Shown here: one piece after another, positions 52,189-61,367 of the stretch
Layout of the letters: the number at the start of each line of letters is the position of its first letter
How positions within the stretch are numbered: the stretch's first letter is position 1
NCBI GenBank assembly: GCA_964415195.1
Contig: CAYPYD010000002.1
Span: forward strand, 1 to 64,000
Origin: WTXA01 sp964415195
GTDB taxonomy: Bacteria > Bacillota > TC1
Length of the DNA stretch: 64,000 bases
Direction: 5' to 3'
Position numbers and translations under genes: made by a program
Notes under the pieces: generated by a model
What the model was told of the DNA's origin: nothing
Database searches by the model: none
What the model saw: the letters and a program-made list of their open reading frames with translations, nothing else

Positions 52189-52855
52189 GAATCTTACATT
52201 CTACTATCCAGGAAACAAGAAACCTTCCCTGAAGGATATTAACCTTGAGATTAGAGAAGGTGAGATTGTTTCAATATTTGGAGAAAGTGGAAGCGGAAAG
52301 AGTACTTTGCTTAGACTAATTGCAGGACTAGAAGATAAAGGTTCCGGTACTATTGATATTGGTGACATAAGAGTTCTTGGACCCAAGGAATTTGTCCTGC
52401 CTGAAAAAAGAGGGGTGGGAATGGTCTTTCAGGACTATGCACTTTTTCCTAATATGAGTATTAAAAAGAATATTGCCTTTGGTTTAAATAGAATGACTAA
52501 TGATGATAAAAAGAAAAGAGTCATCGAAATGCTTGAACTGGTAAATCTGGAAGATTATGCTAAAAAGTATCCACATGAGCTTAGCGGTGGTCAACAGCAA
52601 AGAGTTGCTCTGGCAAGAGCTCTTGCTCCGGCTCCTGGTTGTCTGCTGCTTGACGAGCCTTTTAGTAATTTGGATACTGATCTTCAGGAAAGAATCCGAG
52701 GTGAGTTGAAGGAGATTTTACTAAAGGCTGGGGTTACTACTGTTTTTGTTACTCATGATCGTGCAGATGTCAGGGCACTGGCTGACAAGGTGGCGGTTCT
52801 TAGTGAAGGTGTCATGGTCAAGCTAGGTACTGTTGAAGAAACCATAGGTTTTTAA
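52172..52855 (+). CDS. fbpC: Ferric iron ABC transporter, ATP-binding protein (short form)
   Basis: This 227-residue ATPase has Walker A GESGSGKST (about 36-44), Q-loop VFQDYALFP, signature LSGGQQQRVALARAL, Walker B LLLDEPFSNLD and the switch His in VTHD. It ends just after the nucleotide-binding domain and so lacks the C-terminal TOBE-type regulatory domain common in FbpC. AAGGAG before ATG 52172, inside the end of fbpB, sets the start. A terminator follows. Confidence 0.92.
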   Translation: MNIKIENLTFYYPGNKKPSLKDINLEIREGEIVSIFGESGSGKSTLLRLIAGLEDKGSGTIDIGDIRVLGPKEFVLPEKRGVGMVFQDYALFPNMSIKKNIAFGLNRMTNDDKKKRVIEMLELVNLEDYAKKYPHELSGGQQQRVALARALAPAPGCLLLDEPFSNLDTDLQERIRGELKEILLKAGVTTVFVTHDRADVRALADKVAVLSEGVMVKLGTVEETIGF

Positions 52856-52904
52856 TATATAGAAAAATTATTAAAGATGAAAAGTTAGAATTAGATATTG
52901 AGGG

Positions 52905-52935
52905 AAGGAAGAACTGAAAACTCTTCCTTTTTTAT
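52905..52935 (+). terminator. Terminator of the fbp operon
   Basis: AAGGAAGA pairs with TCTTCCTT and runs into a T tract. The rest of the gap to 53088 shows only a weak TTGATA/TATAGA promoter-like pair (about 52953-52980). Confidence 0.75.
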
Positions 52936-53088
52936 TAAATATTTCTACAGTTGATAAGTTTAAATTGTAGAGTATAGATGGTAACTTGATGAAAAGTTTG
53001 TCAAAGACTAGTTTGAAAATGATATATCTAGTATCATTTAGATATAAGTTTGGAGATTATAGATATGGTGTATATAGGAGTTTATTAA

Positions 53089-55206
53089 TTGGAATTTTTA
53101 GATAAAATAAGGGAAGAGCATAATATAATACTAAATCCACAACAGGAAAAAGCTATACTTACAATAGAAGGTGCAAACCTTCTATTGGCCGTTCCTGGAA
53201 GTGGTAAGACTACAGTAATTATCTTAAGGATTGGTAACATGTTATTTAATCATGGGATTAATCCGGAGGAGATACTAGCATTGACCTTCAATGTATCGGC
53301 GGCCAATGATATGAAGATGAGGTTCTTGAGTATCTTTGGAATGAAATATATCAATAAATTAAATTTTAAGACTATTCATAGTTTTTCCTATCAGGTTATA
53401 AGGGAATATGAAAGGTTGAAGAATACCAAGGCTTTTGATGTATGTGAGAATAATAATAATATCATCAAGCAGATATATCTGGAACTTAATAATGAATTTA
53501 TAGGGGAGGATATATTAAGAGAGATAGCCAGGAAAATATCCTACTGTAAGAATATGATGTTCAAGAAGAGTGAAATAGATGGTGTTAGTGTGGCCGGGTG
53601 TGACTTCGGGGGAATCTACAGAGCCTATGAGTCATATAAGATTGATAATAGATTAATGGATTATGATGATATGCTGACCTATTCCTATCATATATTAAGA
53701 AAGAACAAGTCTATACTTGATGGTGTTAAGAGTAGATTCAAGTATATTAATGTTGATGAAGCTCAGGATATTTCAATGATACAGCATGAACTTATCAGAT
53801 TGCTTGTGGGTAATGAGGGTAACATTTTTATGGTGGGGGATGAAGACCAGAGTATTTATGGTTTTAGAGGTGCTAATCCAAAAGCTTTGCTTGATTTTAA
53901 GAAGAATTATTTGAATTCTGAAGTTATGTTCATGCAGCAGAATTATCGTTCTTCAGGTAGTATTGTTGAAGCTGCCGATAGGTTTATCAGACAGAATAAG
54001 AGTCGTTATGATAAAAGTATGTTCTGTGTCAATGATAAGGGTCCAAAGATTCAAAGAATAAACCTGGCTGATCTGGGGAATCAGTATGAATATATTGCTG
54101 AATTAATTAAGATGGAAAAGATAGAAAATGAGAATAATGGCAGTTGTAGCATAGGGATTTTATTCCGGAATAATGAGTCGGTTATACCAATTATTGATGT
54201 TTTACTCCGTGATAATATTGCTTTTTTTGTTAGGGAGAACAAGTTGGGTTTTTTCAGTCATTTCATATTAGAGGATATTAAGTCCTATTTGAGGTTTTCC
54301 AGGGATTTTGGAGATATTGATGCTTTTGAGAGAATCTATTTTAAATTGGATTGCTATATAAGTAAGCAGATGTTTGATTATGTGACAGAAAATTTCAAGG
54401 GAAATATCTTTAATACTTTGTTGGATTTTCCTGGTCTTTATGATAGTAATATCAAGATGATTCTTAAGAGAAGGGATGACTTTTTAAAGCTTAGGTCATT
54501 GAAGGCTGATGAGGCTATTGGTTTTATTGAGAGGGAAATGGGTTATCTTGATAGTATAAATAGTTTGTCGGGTAAGGGTTTTGTCAAGGAGTCCTTGTTG
54601 CTGAAGTTAAGCGTATTAAGGAGTATCGGGACTTCTCTAGGTAAAGATTGTGCGCCTCTGGATATTTTTAGCAGACTTGATGTTATTGAAGAGGTTATGG
54701 GTACTTCAGATAATATTGGAGCTGATATTTCTGTGACTTTGTCGACTGTTCATTCAAGCAAGGGTCTTGAGTTTGATAAGGTCGTATTGGTTGATTTGCT
54801 TGAGGGTCAGTTTCCTAGTGGTGAGAGTGTCAGGTTGAGAGAAGATGGTGATTTGTCTCTTTATGAGGAAGAGGTCAGATTATTTTATGTGGCTGTTACT
54901 AGGACAAGACAGGATTTATTGCTTCTTTGTTCTAATGTTTCTGATGGCAGATTAGTGAGGGTTTCCAGGTTTGTTGGTGAGTTGCTGGCTGGTCCTGTTG
55001 ATGTGGTTGATAAATGTCTTGATGATTTAACTGAGGTTATGAGTAGTTTTATTGCTAGTGTAGGGGTTGTTCATAATCGCTTTGGTAAGGGTGTTGTATT
55101 GGACCGTGTTGGTGACCTGGTGGTTGTTGATTTTGATAGTGACGGGGTTAAGAGGTTGTTGTTGGAGGATTGTGTGAGGAATGGATATCTTGAGGTACTT
55201 TCGTAA
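53089..55206 (+). CDS. UvrD/PcrA-family ATP-dependent DNA helicase
   Basis: This 705-residue superfamily 1A helicase shows motif I AVPGSGKTT (about 34-42), motif II NVDEAQDIS, motif III GDEDQSIYGFRGANP, motif IV QNYRSS, motif V STVHSSKGLEFDKVVLVDLLEGQFP and motif VI VRLFYVAVTRTRQDLLLL. A C-terminal HNRFGKGVVLDRVGDLVVVDFDSDG piece resembles the PcrA Tudor-like tail. It unwinds DNA 3' to 5' in repair or rescue of blocked forks. The start is TTG 53089 with TAGGAG upstream. Sequence is divergent from canonical PcrA, so it may be a second paralogue. Confidence 0.88.
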   Translation: MEFLDKIREEHNIILNPQQEKAILTIEGANLLLAVPGSGKTTVIILRIGNMLFNHGINPEEILALTFNVSAANDMKMRFLSIFGMKYINKLNFKTIHSFSYQVIREYERLKNTKAFDVCENNNNIIKQIYLELNNEFIGEDILREIARKISYCKNMMFKKSEIDGVSVAGCDFGGIYRAYESYKIDNRLMDYDDMLTYSYHILRKNKSILDGVKSRFKYINVDEAQDISMIQHELIRLLVGNEGNIFMVGDEDQSIYGFRGANPKALLDFKKNYLNSEVMFMQQNYRSSGSIVEAADRFIRQNKSRYDKSMFCVNDKGPKIQRINLADLGNQYEYIAELIKMEKIENENNGSCSIGILFRNNESVIPIIDVLLRDNIAFFVRENKLGFFSHFILEDIKSYLRFSRDFGDIDAFERIYFKLDCYISKQMFDYVTENFKGNIFNTLLDFPGLYDSNIKMILKRRDDFLKLRSLKADEAIGFIEREMGYLDSINSLSGKGFVKESLLLKLSVLRSIGTSLGKDCAPLDIFSRLDVIEEVMGTSDNIGADISVTLSTVHSSKGLEFDKVVLVDLLEGQFPSGESVRLREDGDLSLYEEEVRLFYVAVTRTRQDLLLLCSNVSDGRLVRVSRFVGELLAGPVDVVDKCLDDLTEVMSSFIASVGVVHNRFGKGVVLDRVGDLVVVDFDSDGVKRLLLEDCVRNGYLEVLS

Positions 55207-55241
55207 TAATGCAATTATATTTAATATAATTCAAATGAAGT

Positions 55242-55284
55242 TTACAAATATAAGTTTGTAAGAAAATGTTGGATGTGATATTAT
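55242..55284 (+). promoter_or_regulatory. Promoter with overlapping inverted repeat, cupin gene
   Basis: TTGTAA at 55256-55261 and TATTAT at 55279-55284 (extended TGA) are 17 bases apart. An inverted repeat TTACAAA-TATAAG-TTTGTAA at 55242-55261 covers the -35 box and could bind a repressor. Its binder is unknown. Confidence 0.5.
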
Positions 55285-55360
55285 TAATTTAGATAACCTA
55301 GTTTTTCACTATGAAAACAATAAGTGGGATTATGGAACAAACCTGAAGGAGGAAATAAAA

Positions 55361-55705
55361 ATGAGCAATAAAAACATGAAGGAATATATACTTTTTAGAG
55401 ATGAATCTTTAACAAAAAAAATAATCTTCGATGAAGAAAAAGTCTTGGCTTTCGTTCTAAATTTAAAAGCGGGACAATCAATCCCTATTCATAAACATGG
55501 AACCTCAGCCTTAATATACCATGTACTAAATGGTGCAGGAGAACTAAAGGTAAATGATGAAGTCATCAAACTACAAGAAGGATCAATTGGACTGGTATCA
55601 GGTGAAGATGATTTCAGCATACCAAAGATTGACCATGATCTGAGCATGTATGTAACCATAAGTCCAAGACCTGAAGATGACAGATATGCTGCAAGCATAG
55701 ATTAA
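55361..55705 (+). CDS. Small cupin-domain protein
   Basis: This 114-residue single-domain cupin has AGQSIPIHKHGTSALIYHVLNGAGELKVNDEVIKLQEGSIGLVSGEDDFSI. His residues in HKH and an E in GE fit a metal-binding beta-barrel, although the first cupin motif is short. The function is not assignable; sensing or binding of a small ligand is typical. AGGAGG precedes the ATG. It is a single gene with its own promoter and terminator. Confidence 0.8.
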   Translation: MSNKNMKEYILFRDESLTKKIIFDEEKVLAFVLNLKAGQSIPIHKHGTSALIYHVLNGAGELKVNDEVIKLQEGSIGLVSGEDDFSIPKIDHDLSMYVTISPRPEDDRYAASID

Positions 55706-55720
55706 TATTTAAAGTTGATA

Positions 55721-55754
55721 AAAAACAGGCATGATTATTCATGCCTGTTTTTGT
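55721..55754 (+). terminator. Terminator of the cupin gene
   Basis: AAAACAGGCATGA pairs with TCATGCCTGTTTT around TTAT. It may also end htpG from the other side. Confidence 0.88.
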
Positions 55755-55790
55755 TTTGTTCTTATAAGTTTTGTTTTTTGACTATTTTTT

Positions 55791-57671
55791 CTATTTCATC
55801 AACTTCCAGATATTATCAGCAAACTCCACAGGATCATCAATAGACAAACCCTCAATCAAACGAGCCTGATCATAAAGCAGTTTGGTATATAGAGCGAAAT
55901 CATCTGAATTATCCTTCATCGCAGACTTCAAAGCCTCGAAAACCCTATGTTCAATATTGATTTCTAAGACTTTATCAGCTTTAACTTCCTGACCATTAGG
56001 CATCTGACTTAGGATTTTTTCCATCTCGATAGAGATATCACCATCACTGGCAAAACAAACAGGATGCCTTTTCAATCTCTTTGATGGACGAACATCAAAA
56101 ACTTTATCCTCAAGAATAGACTTCATCTTAACAAAAAGATCCTTGTTTTTTTCAATCTCCTCATCCAATTCCTCCTTCTTGTCCAGATCCTCAATACCAA
56201 GATCATTACTAGAAACAGAACGGAACTCCTTCTCCTTGTAGGAAGAAAGAATTTTTAGTGCAAACTCATCAATATCATCAATTAGATATAGAATCTCATA
56301 ACCTCTGTCCAGCAACTGTTCAGTCTGAGGTAGTTTTTCTATCTTTTCAAGAGACTCACCAGTAGCATAATAGATATATTGTTGTTCCTCTGGCATTCTT
56401 TCAACATACTCATCAAGACTAACAAGTTTCTTTTCCTTGGAAGAATGGAAAAGAATCAGATCAGAAAGAAGATCCTTGTTCATGCCATAATCAGAATAAA
56501 CACCATACTTTAACTGACGTCCAAAGGAATTGTAGAATTTTTCATAATTTTCACGATCGTTCTTAAGGAGGGATAGTAATTCCTTCTTAATCTGCTTTTC
56601 TATATTCTTGGAGATTAGTTTCAACTGTCGATCATGTTGCAACATCTCCCTGGAAATATTTAGAGACAGATCCTCAGAATCCACAAGACCCTTAACAAAA
56701 CTAAAATAATCAGGTAATAGTTCTGGTGCACGATGCATAATCAGAACACCATTGGAATAAAGCTCCAGACCCTTTTCAAAATCCTTTGTATAGTAGTCAT
56801 AAGGAGCCTTTTCTGGAATAAAGAGAATAGCGTTATAGCGTATTGCACCCTCAACACTAATGTGTGCATGTCGAAGTGGTTTATCAAAACCATAATGTTT
56901 TTCAGAATAGAAATTCTCATAATCTTCATCTTTTAACTCATTCTTATTCTTTCTCCAGATAGGTACCATGCTATTAACTGTTTGTTCTTCAATTAATTCT
57001 TCGAACTCATCCTTAGAACCCTCTTTTAACTTATTGACTGATACATCCATAATGATAGGATAACGAATAAAGTCAGAATATTTCTTGACTAGGGACTTAA
57101 GATTATAGGTATTAAGATAGTTGTCATAATTTTCATCAGGAGTATTATCCTTGATCTTCAGGATAATATCTGTTCCTGTTGTATCCTTGGTACAGAAATC
57201 GATAGAATAACCATCAGCTCCCTTGGAATGCCAAGAATAAGCTTCTTCGCTATCATGGGCCTTTGTGATAACTGTAACCTCGTCAGCCACCATAAAGGAA
57301 GAATAAAAACCAACACCGAATTGACCGATAATATCATAACCCTCTTTGGACTCTATTTCTTCCTTGAAGGATAGTGATCCACTCTTGGCTATAGTACCAA
57401 GGTTCTTATCAAGCTCCTCCTTGGTCATGCCGATGCCTGTATCACTTATGGTGAGTGTACGATTCTCCTTGTCGATTTTAATCTTAATCTTGTAATCATC
57501 CTTGTTAAATTTCAAACCTTTTGTATTTAGTGCCTTATAGTACATCTTATCCATTGCATCGCTGGCGTTGGATATAAGTTCCCTTATAAAGATCTCCTTA
57601 TGAGTATAGATAGAATGAATCATCAGATCCAATAATCGTTTAGACTCTGATTTAAATTGTTTTTTTGCCAA
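55791..57671 (-). CDS. htpG: Chaperone HtpG (Hsp90)
   Basis: This 626-residue protein has the Hsp90 GHKL ATPase: FIRELISNASDAMDKM (about 34-49), SDTGIGMTKEEL (about 85-96) and IGQFGVGFYSSFMVAD (about 116-131). A middle domain and a C-terminal dimerisation domain complete the family length. It remodels client proteins with ATP. The start is TTG at 57671, six bases after GGGAGAG. It is divergent from clpB and shares one CIRCE element. Confidence 0.95.
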   Translation of the reverse strand: MAKKQFKSESKRLLDLMIHSIYTHKEIFIRELISNASDAMDKMYYKALNTKGLKFNKDDYKIKIKIDKENRTLTISDTGIGMTKEELDKNLGTIAKSGSLSFKEEIESKEGYDIIGQFGVGFYSSFMVADEVTVITKAHDSEEAYSWHSKGADGYSIDFCTKDTTGTDIILKIKDNTPDENYDNYLNTYNLKSLVKKYSDFIRYPIIMDVSVNKLKEGSKDEFEELIEEQTVNSMVPIWRKNKNELKDEDYENFYSEKHYGFDKPLRHAHISVEGAIRYNAILFIPEKAPYDYYTKDFEKGLELYSNGVLIMHRAPELLPDYFSFVKGLVDSEDLSLNISREMLQHDRQLKLISKNIEKQIKKELLSLLKNDRENYEKFYNSFGRQLKYGVYSDYGMNKDLLSDLILFHSSKEKKLVSLDEYVERMPEEQQYIYYATGESLEKIEKLPQTEQLLDRGYEILYLIDDIDEFALKILSSYKEKEFRSVSSNDLGIEDLDKKEELDEEIEKNKDLFVKMKSILEDKVFDVRPSKRLKRHPVCFASDGDISIEMEKILSQMPNGQEVKADKVLEINIEHRVFEALKSAMKDNSDDFALYTKLLYDQARLIEGLSIDDPVEFADNIWKLMK

Positions 57672-57730
57672 AATTATCTCTCCCTTCAACCTTAATTATT
57701 GTAGCTATACTTGTAAGTATTTACTAATCG

Positions 57731-57757
57731 TTAGCACTCTGGTATAATGAGTGCTAA
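57731..57757. promoter_or_regulatory. CIRCE element (HrcA operator)
   Basis: TTAGCACTC, nine bases, GAGTGCTAA is a perfect CIRCE inverted repeat. It lies between htpG (-) and clpB (+). On + the spacer contains TATAAT (57743-57748, with TTTACT 17 bases upstream). On - it directly follows the htpG promoter. HrcA bound here would repress both. Confidence 0.95.
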
Positions 57758-57764
57758 CAGATAC

Positions 57765-57794
57765 TTTATACCATAAAAACCCACTTCAAGTCAA
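57765..57794 (-). promoter_or_regulatory. htpG promoter
   Basis: On the minus strand TTGACT (57794-57789) and TATAAA (57770-57765) are separated by 18 bases, immediately upstream of the CIRCE element. Confidence 0.75.
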
Positions 57795-57866
57795 ATGTTT
57801 TTAAAAATATTGTCATAAAAAAGGTGTATTATGAGAGTATAAGGCAAATGGACAGGAGGTAATAAA

Positions 57867-60485
57867 ATGGATCCAAACAAATTAACACAAAAATCAATGG
57901 AAGCATTACAGCAAGCTGAAACAAAAGCACTACGCTATGGACAAATAGAAATTGAAATAGAGCATCTTCTAATAGCTCTTTTAGAACAAACGGACGGGTT
58001 ACTACCACGTATATTAAAAACAATGGATGTTAACACTGATTCCTTTAGTAATGAAATTGAAGGGATTTTAGAAAAGAAACCAAGAGTAAGCGGACCTGGT
58101 AGAGAACCGGGGAAAATATATATCAGCAGAAAAGTTGACACAGTACTATTAAAGGCAGAAAACGAATCTAAAAATATGAAGGATGAATATATTTCAGTAG
58201 AGCATATTTTTTTAGGAATACTTGATGAAATTAAAACTGGTCCTTTAGAAAAAGTATTTAAACTTTTCAATATAAATAAGAACAGTTTCCTTAAAGCTTT
58301 GTCAGGTATAAGAGGAAACCAGAGAGTTACCAGCAATACTCCAGAATCAACTTATGAAGCGTTGGAAAAATATGGTCAGGAACTGGTGCAGCTGGCTAGA
58401 AACAACAAACTGGATCCAGTAATAGGCAGAGATATGGAAATTCGTCATGCCATAAGGATTTTATCAAGAAAAACCAAAAACAATCCGGTGTTAATTGGAG
58501 AACCAGGAGTAGGTAAAACTGCAATTGTAGAGGGCTTAGCCCATCGTATAGTTAGAGGTGACGTACCAGAGGGACTTAAGGACAAAAAGATTTTCTCACT
58601 TGATATGGGAGCCTTGATAGCCGGGGCCAAGTATAGAGGAGAGTTTGAAGAAAGACTCAAAGCTGTACTTCAGGAAATTAAAAAAAGCGAAGGTGAAATA
58701 CTTCTTTTTATTGATGAAATCCATACCATTGTTGGAGCTGGTAAAACTGAAGGTTCCATGGATGCGGGGAATATGCTTAAACCAATGTTGGCTCGTGGTG
58801 AGCTTCACTGTATTGGTGCAACAACCTTGGATGAATATCGAAAGTATATTGAGAAAGATTCTGCCTTGGAACGTCGTTTCCAACCTGTAATGGTAGATGA
58901 ACCAACAGTTGAGGATACTGTATCCATACTTAGAGGTTTAAAAGAAAGATTTGAAGTTTTTCATGGTGTGAGAATTCATGATAATGCCCTGGTTTCAGCT
59001 GCTGTTCTGTCACACAGGTATATTAGTGATCGTTTCTTGCCAGATAAGGCTATAGATTTAGTCGATGAGGCATGTGCGCTAATTAGAACTGAGATTGATT
59101 CATTGCCAGCTGAACTTGACGAAGTTTCTAGAAGGGTCATGCAGTTAGAGATAGAAGAAGCTGCTCTTAAGAAAGAAAAGGATAAGGCCAGTCATGATAG
59201 ATTAAGTCATCTTCAAAAGGAACTAGCGGACTTGAAAGAAAAGATGATGACCATGAAATCCCAATGGGATAATGAGAAGAAAGCTATCAGTCAGGTAGGT
59301 AAGTTAAGGGAAGATATTGAACAACTTCATCAAGAGATAGAGAAAGCGGAAAGAGAGTATGATCTTAATAAGGCAGCAGAACTAAAATATGGCAAACTTC
59401 CTGAATTAGAAAAAAAATTAAAAGACCAGGAAGAAAAGTTTGCAAATAATAGAGGCGAGACACCGCTCATTAGGGAAGAAGTTGTAGAAGAAGAGATTGC
59501 TAAGATAATTTCACAATGGACTGGTATTCCTTTAACAAAACTAGTTGAAGGTGAGAGGGAAAAACTTATGCGTTTAGGAGAAATCCTACATGAAAGTGTT
59601 GTTGGCCAGGACGAAGCTGTGCAGAGTGTTACTGATTCAATTATTAGAGCCAGGGCTGGTATCAAAGATCCTAAGAGACCTATTGGTTCCTTTATATTTC
59701 TTGGACCAACTGGGGTTGGTAAGACTGAATTAGCTAAGACTATTGCTATTAATCTTTTTGATTCTGTGGAAAATATAGTCCGTATTGATATGAGCGAATA
59801 TATGGAAAAGCATGCTGTTTCTAGGATGATAGGAGCTCCTCCTGGTTATGTGGGCTATGAGGAAGGTGGACAGTTGACTGAAGCTGTTCGTAGAAAACCT
59901 TATAGTGTTATACTTTTTGATGAGATTGAAAAGGCCCATCCTGATGTTTTTAATGTATTGCTTCAGGTCTTAGATGATGGTCGTATTACTGATTCACAAG
60001 GTCGGATGGTTGATTTCAAAAATACTATTATCATAATGACTTCTAATGTAGGTTCAGCCTATTTGTTAGAGGGAATTGATGATAAGGGGGTTATAACTGA
60101 TGGTGCTAGAAATGAAGTTATGGATGAATTGAAGAGATTATTTAGACCTGAGTTTTTAAATCGAGTTGATGACATTATTTTCTTCAAACCTTTGACTAAA
60201 GTTGAGATTGGGCATATTATTCATCTGATGTTGAAGGAACTTCAAGGCAGACTTGAAGATCGTCGGATGACAATAGAATTAACTGAAAAAGCTGTTGATT
60301 ATGTTGTTGAAGGTGGATTCGATCCTGTCTATGGTGCAAGACCATTAAGAAGGTTCTTACAGAATCAGGTAGAAAACCTGTTGGCTAGAAAGTTGATCAG
60401 TGGTGATATTCTTGATGGGGCTGCTATTACAGTTGACCATATTGGGGATGCATTAACGATTAGTTGGGTTAACCCTAAATCCTAA
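57867..60485 (+). CDS. clpB: Disaggregase ClpB
   Basis: This 872-residue AAA+ protein has an N-terminal double Clp repeat (LTQKSMEALQQAETKALRYGQIEIEIEHLL and on), NBD1 with GEPGVGKT (about 211-218) and a long coiled-coil middle domain (about 410-530) that marks ClpB rather than ClpC. NBD2 has GPTGVGKTE (about 612-620) and GAPPGYVGYEEGG. It rescues aggregated proteins with DnaK. AGGAGG sets the start. It is controlled by the shared CIRCE element. Confidence 0.96.
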   Translation: MDPNKLTQKSMEALQQAETKALRYGQIEIEIEHLLIALLEQTDGLLPRILKTMDVNTDSFSNEIEGILEKKPRVSGPGREPGKIYISRKVDTVLLKAENESKNMKDEYISVEHIFLGILDEIKTGPLEKVFKLFNINKNSFLKALSGIRGNQRVTSNTPESTYEALEKYGQELVQLARNNKLDPVIGRDMEIRHAIRILSRKTKNNPVLIGEPGVGKTAIVEGLAHRIVRGDVPEGLKDKKIFSLDMGALIAGAKYRGEFEERLKAVLQEIKKSEGEILLFIDEIHTIVGAGKTEGSMDAGNMLKPMLARGELHCIGATTLDEYRKYIEKDSALERRFQPVMVDEPTVEDTVSILRGLKERFEVFHGVRIHDNALVSAAVLSHRYISDRFLPDKAIDLVDEACALIRTEIDSLPAELDEVSRRVMQLEIEEAALKKEKDKASHDRLSHLQKELADLKEKMMTMKSQWDNEKKAISQVGKLREDIEQLHQEIEKAEREYDLNKAAELKYGKLPELEKKLKDQEEKFANNRGETPLIREEVVEEEIAKIISQWTGIPLTKLVEGEREKLMRLGEILHESVVGQDEAVQSVTDSIIRARAGIKDPKRPIGSFIFLGPTGVGKTELAKTIAINLFDSVENIVRIDMSEYMEKHAVSRMIGAPPGYVGYEEGGQLTEAVRRKPYSVILFDEIEKAHPDVFNVLLQVLDDGRITDSQGRMVDFKNTIIIMTSNVGSAYLLEGIDDKGVITDGARNEVMDELKRLFRPEFLNRVDDIIFFKPLTKVEIGHIIHLMLKELQGRLEDRRMTIELTEKAVDYVVEGGFDPVYGARPLRRFLQNQVENLLARKLISGDILDGAAITVDHIGDALTISWVNPKS

Positions 60486-60512
60486 TATCAGGTTTAAAAT
60501 TAAAGTAAAGGT

Positions 60513-60548
60513 AAAGGCTATTAAGATTCATCTTAATAGCCTTTTTTA
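60513..60548. terminator. Terminator after clpB
   Basis: AAGGCTATTAAGA pairs with TCTTAATAGCCTT and is followed by T. It probably also ends the convergent lipoprotein gene. Confidence 0.9.
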
Positions 60549-60564
60549 TTTATCATCATAAATA

Positions 60565-61230
60565 TTAATTTAGATTGGCTTCATTATCATAGCCTCTTTT
60601 TTCCCAGTATCCTAGATAATCTTCATCATCTGACAATTCAATTCTGGTTATCCATTTTATCCACTTATAACCTAACTTATCCTCGGCTATTAATTGGAAA
60701 GGGTAGCCTCTTTCAGGTGGAATAACAACACCATTCATTTTATAGGCTAACATCATATCCTTTTCTAAAATTGTATCTAATGGTAATGAAGTCGAATATC
60801 CATCAGCTGCATAGAAAATGACAGTATTTGCGGAATCCTTAACCTCGACTTTATCAAAAATTTCTTTAAAGAGTAAACCTTCCCATAGAATATCAACACT
60901 CCAACCTTCAACACAATTTAGCCTAATTGGTTTGATATATTTTTTATTTGTCAGTATTTCATCATAAGTGTAATCTGTCGGCTTATTAACCAGACCATCA
61001 ATCTTTAGCTTATAGGTTTCTATGTCAACTTTTTGAGGCCCATTGATAGAATTTTCTCTAAACTCTAATATTGAGGACAAATCCTTGCCTTCAAACTCTT
61101 TAATTTCTACTTTTGCCAGTTCGCGTAAATTGTCATTATCGGAGATATTGTTACAACCTACAAGAACGAAAATCATCATAAAAATAAAAACAACGCTCAT
61201 AAGTATGAGGTTTTTCTTTTTAGTTTTCAT
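60565..61230 (-). CDS. Lipoprotein with sulfite oxidase-type molybdopterin domain
   Basis: This 221-residue protein has a lipoprotein signal (VFIFMMIFVLVGC) and a domain of the sulfite oxidase/YedY type: YKLKIDGLVNKPTDYTYDEIL (about 68-88) and IRLNCVEGWSVDILWEG (about 101-117), whose Cys would bind the molybdenum. GYPFQLIAEDKLGYKWIKWITRIEL near the end is also typical. It probably performs an extracytoplasmic redox reaction; substrate and electron partner are unknown. GGAGG seven bases before the ATG at 61230 decides the start. Confidence 0.85.
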   Translation of the reverse strand: MKTKKKNLILMSVVFIFMMIFVLVGCNNISDNDNLRELAKVEIKEFEGKDLSSILEFRENSINGPQKVDIETYKLKIDGLVNKPTDYTYDEILTNKKYIKPIRLNCVEGWSVDILWEGLLFKEIFDKVEVKDSANTVIFYAADGYSTSLPLDTILEKDMMLAYKMNGVVIPPERGYPFQLIAEDKLGYKWIKWITRIELSDDEDYLGYWEKRGYDNEANLN

Positions 61231-61303
61231 AAGCAATCCTCCATTGGTTTTCTTGGTTTGATTATATCATATTTAGTTATGAATATATTAGTAAGTCCTA
61301 TTC

Positions 61304-61332
61304 TTGATTTGAAGCCTTAAAAATTATATAAT
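61304..61332 (+). promoter_or_regulatory. Promoter of leuCD
   Basis: TTGATT at 61304-61309 and TATAAT at 61327-61332 are 17 bases apart. The leader is only about 30 bases and contains no T-box or attenuator. Confidence 0.75.
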
Positions 61333-61367
61333 TAAGTGTAATTGAAAGTTAAATAAAGGAGATAAAA

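Noticed and set aside
55213..55231. Terminator after the helicase gene
   Set aside because: AATTATAT-TTA-ATATAATT is an A/T-only palindrome with no T run; too weak to call.
57789..57800. CtsR operator before clpB
   Set aside because: Only one AGTCAAA-like heptamer is present; CtsR needs a tandem repeat. It is better explained as the htpG -35 region on the other strand.
61237..61367. T-box before leuC
   Set aside because: The leader after the promoter is about 30 bases and no AGGGTGGTACCGCG-type motif exists.
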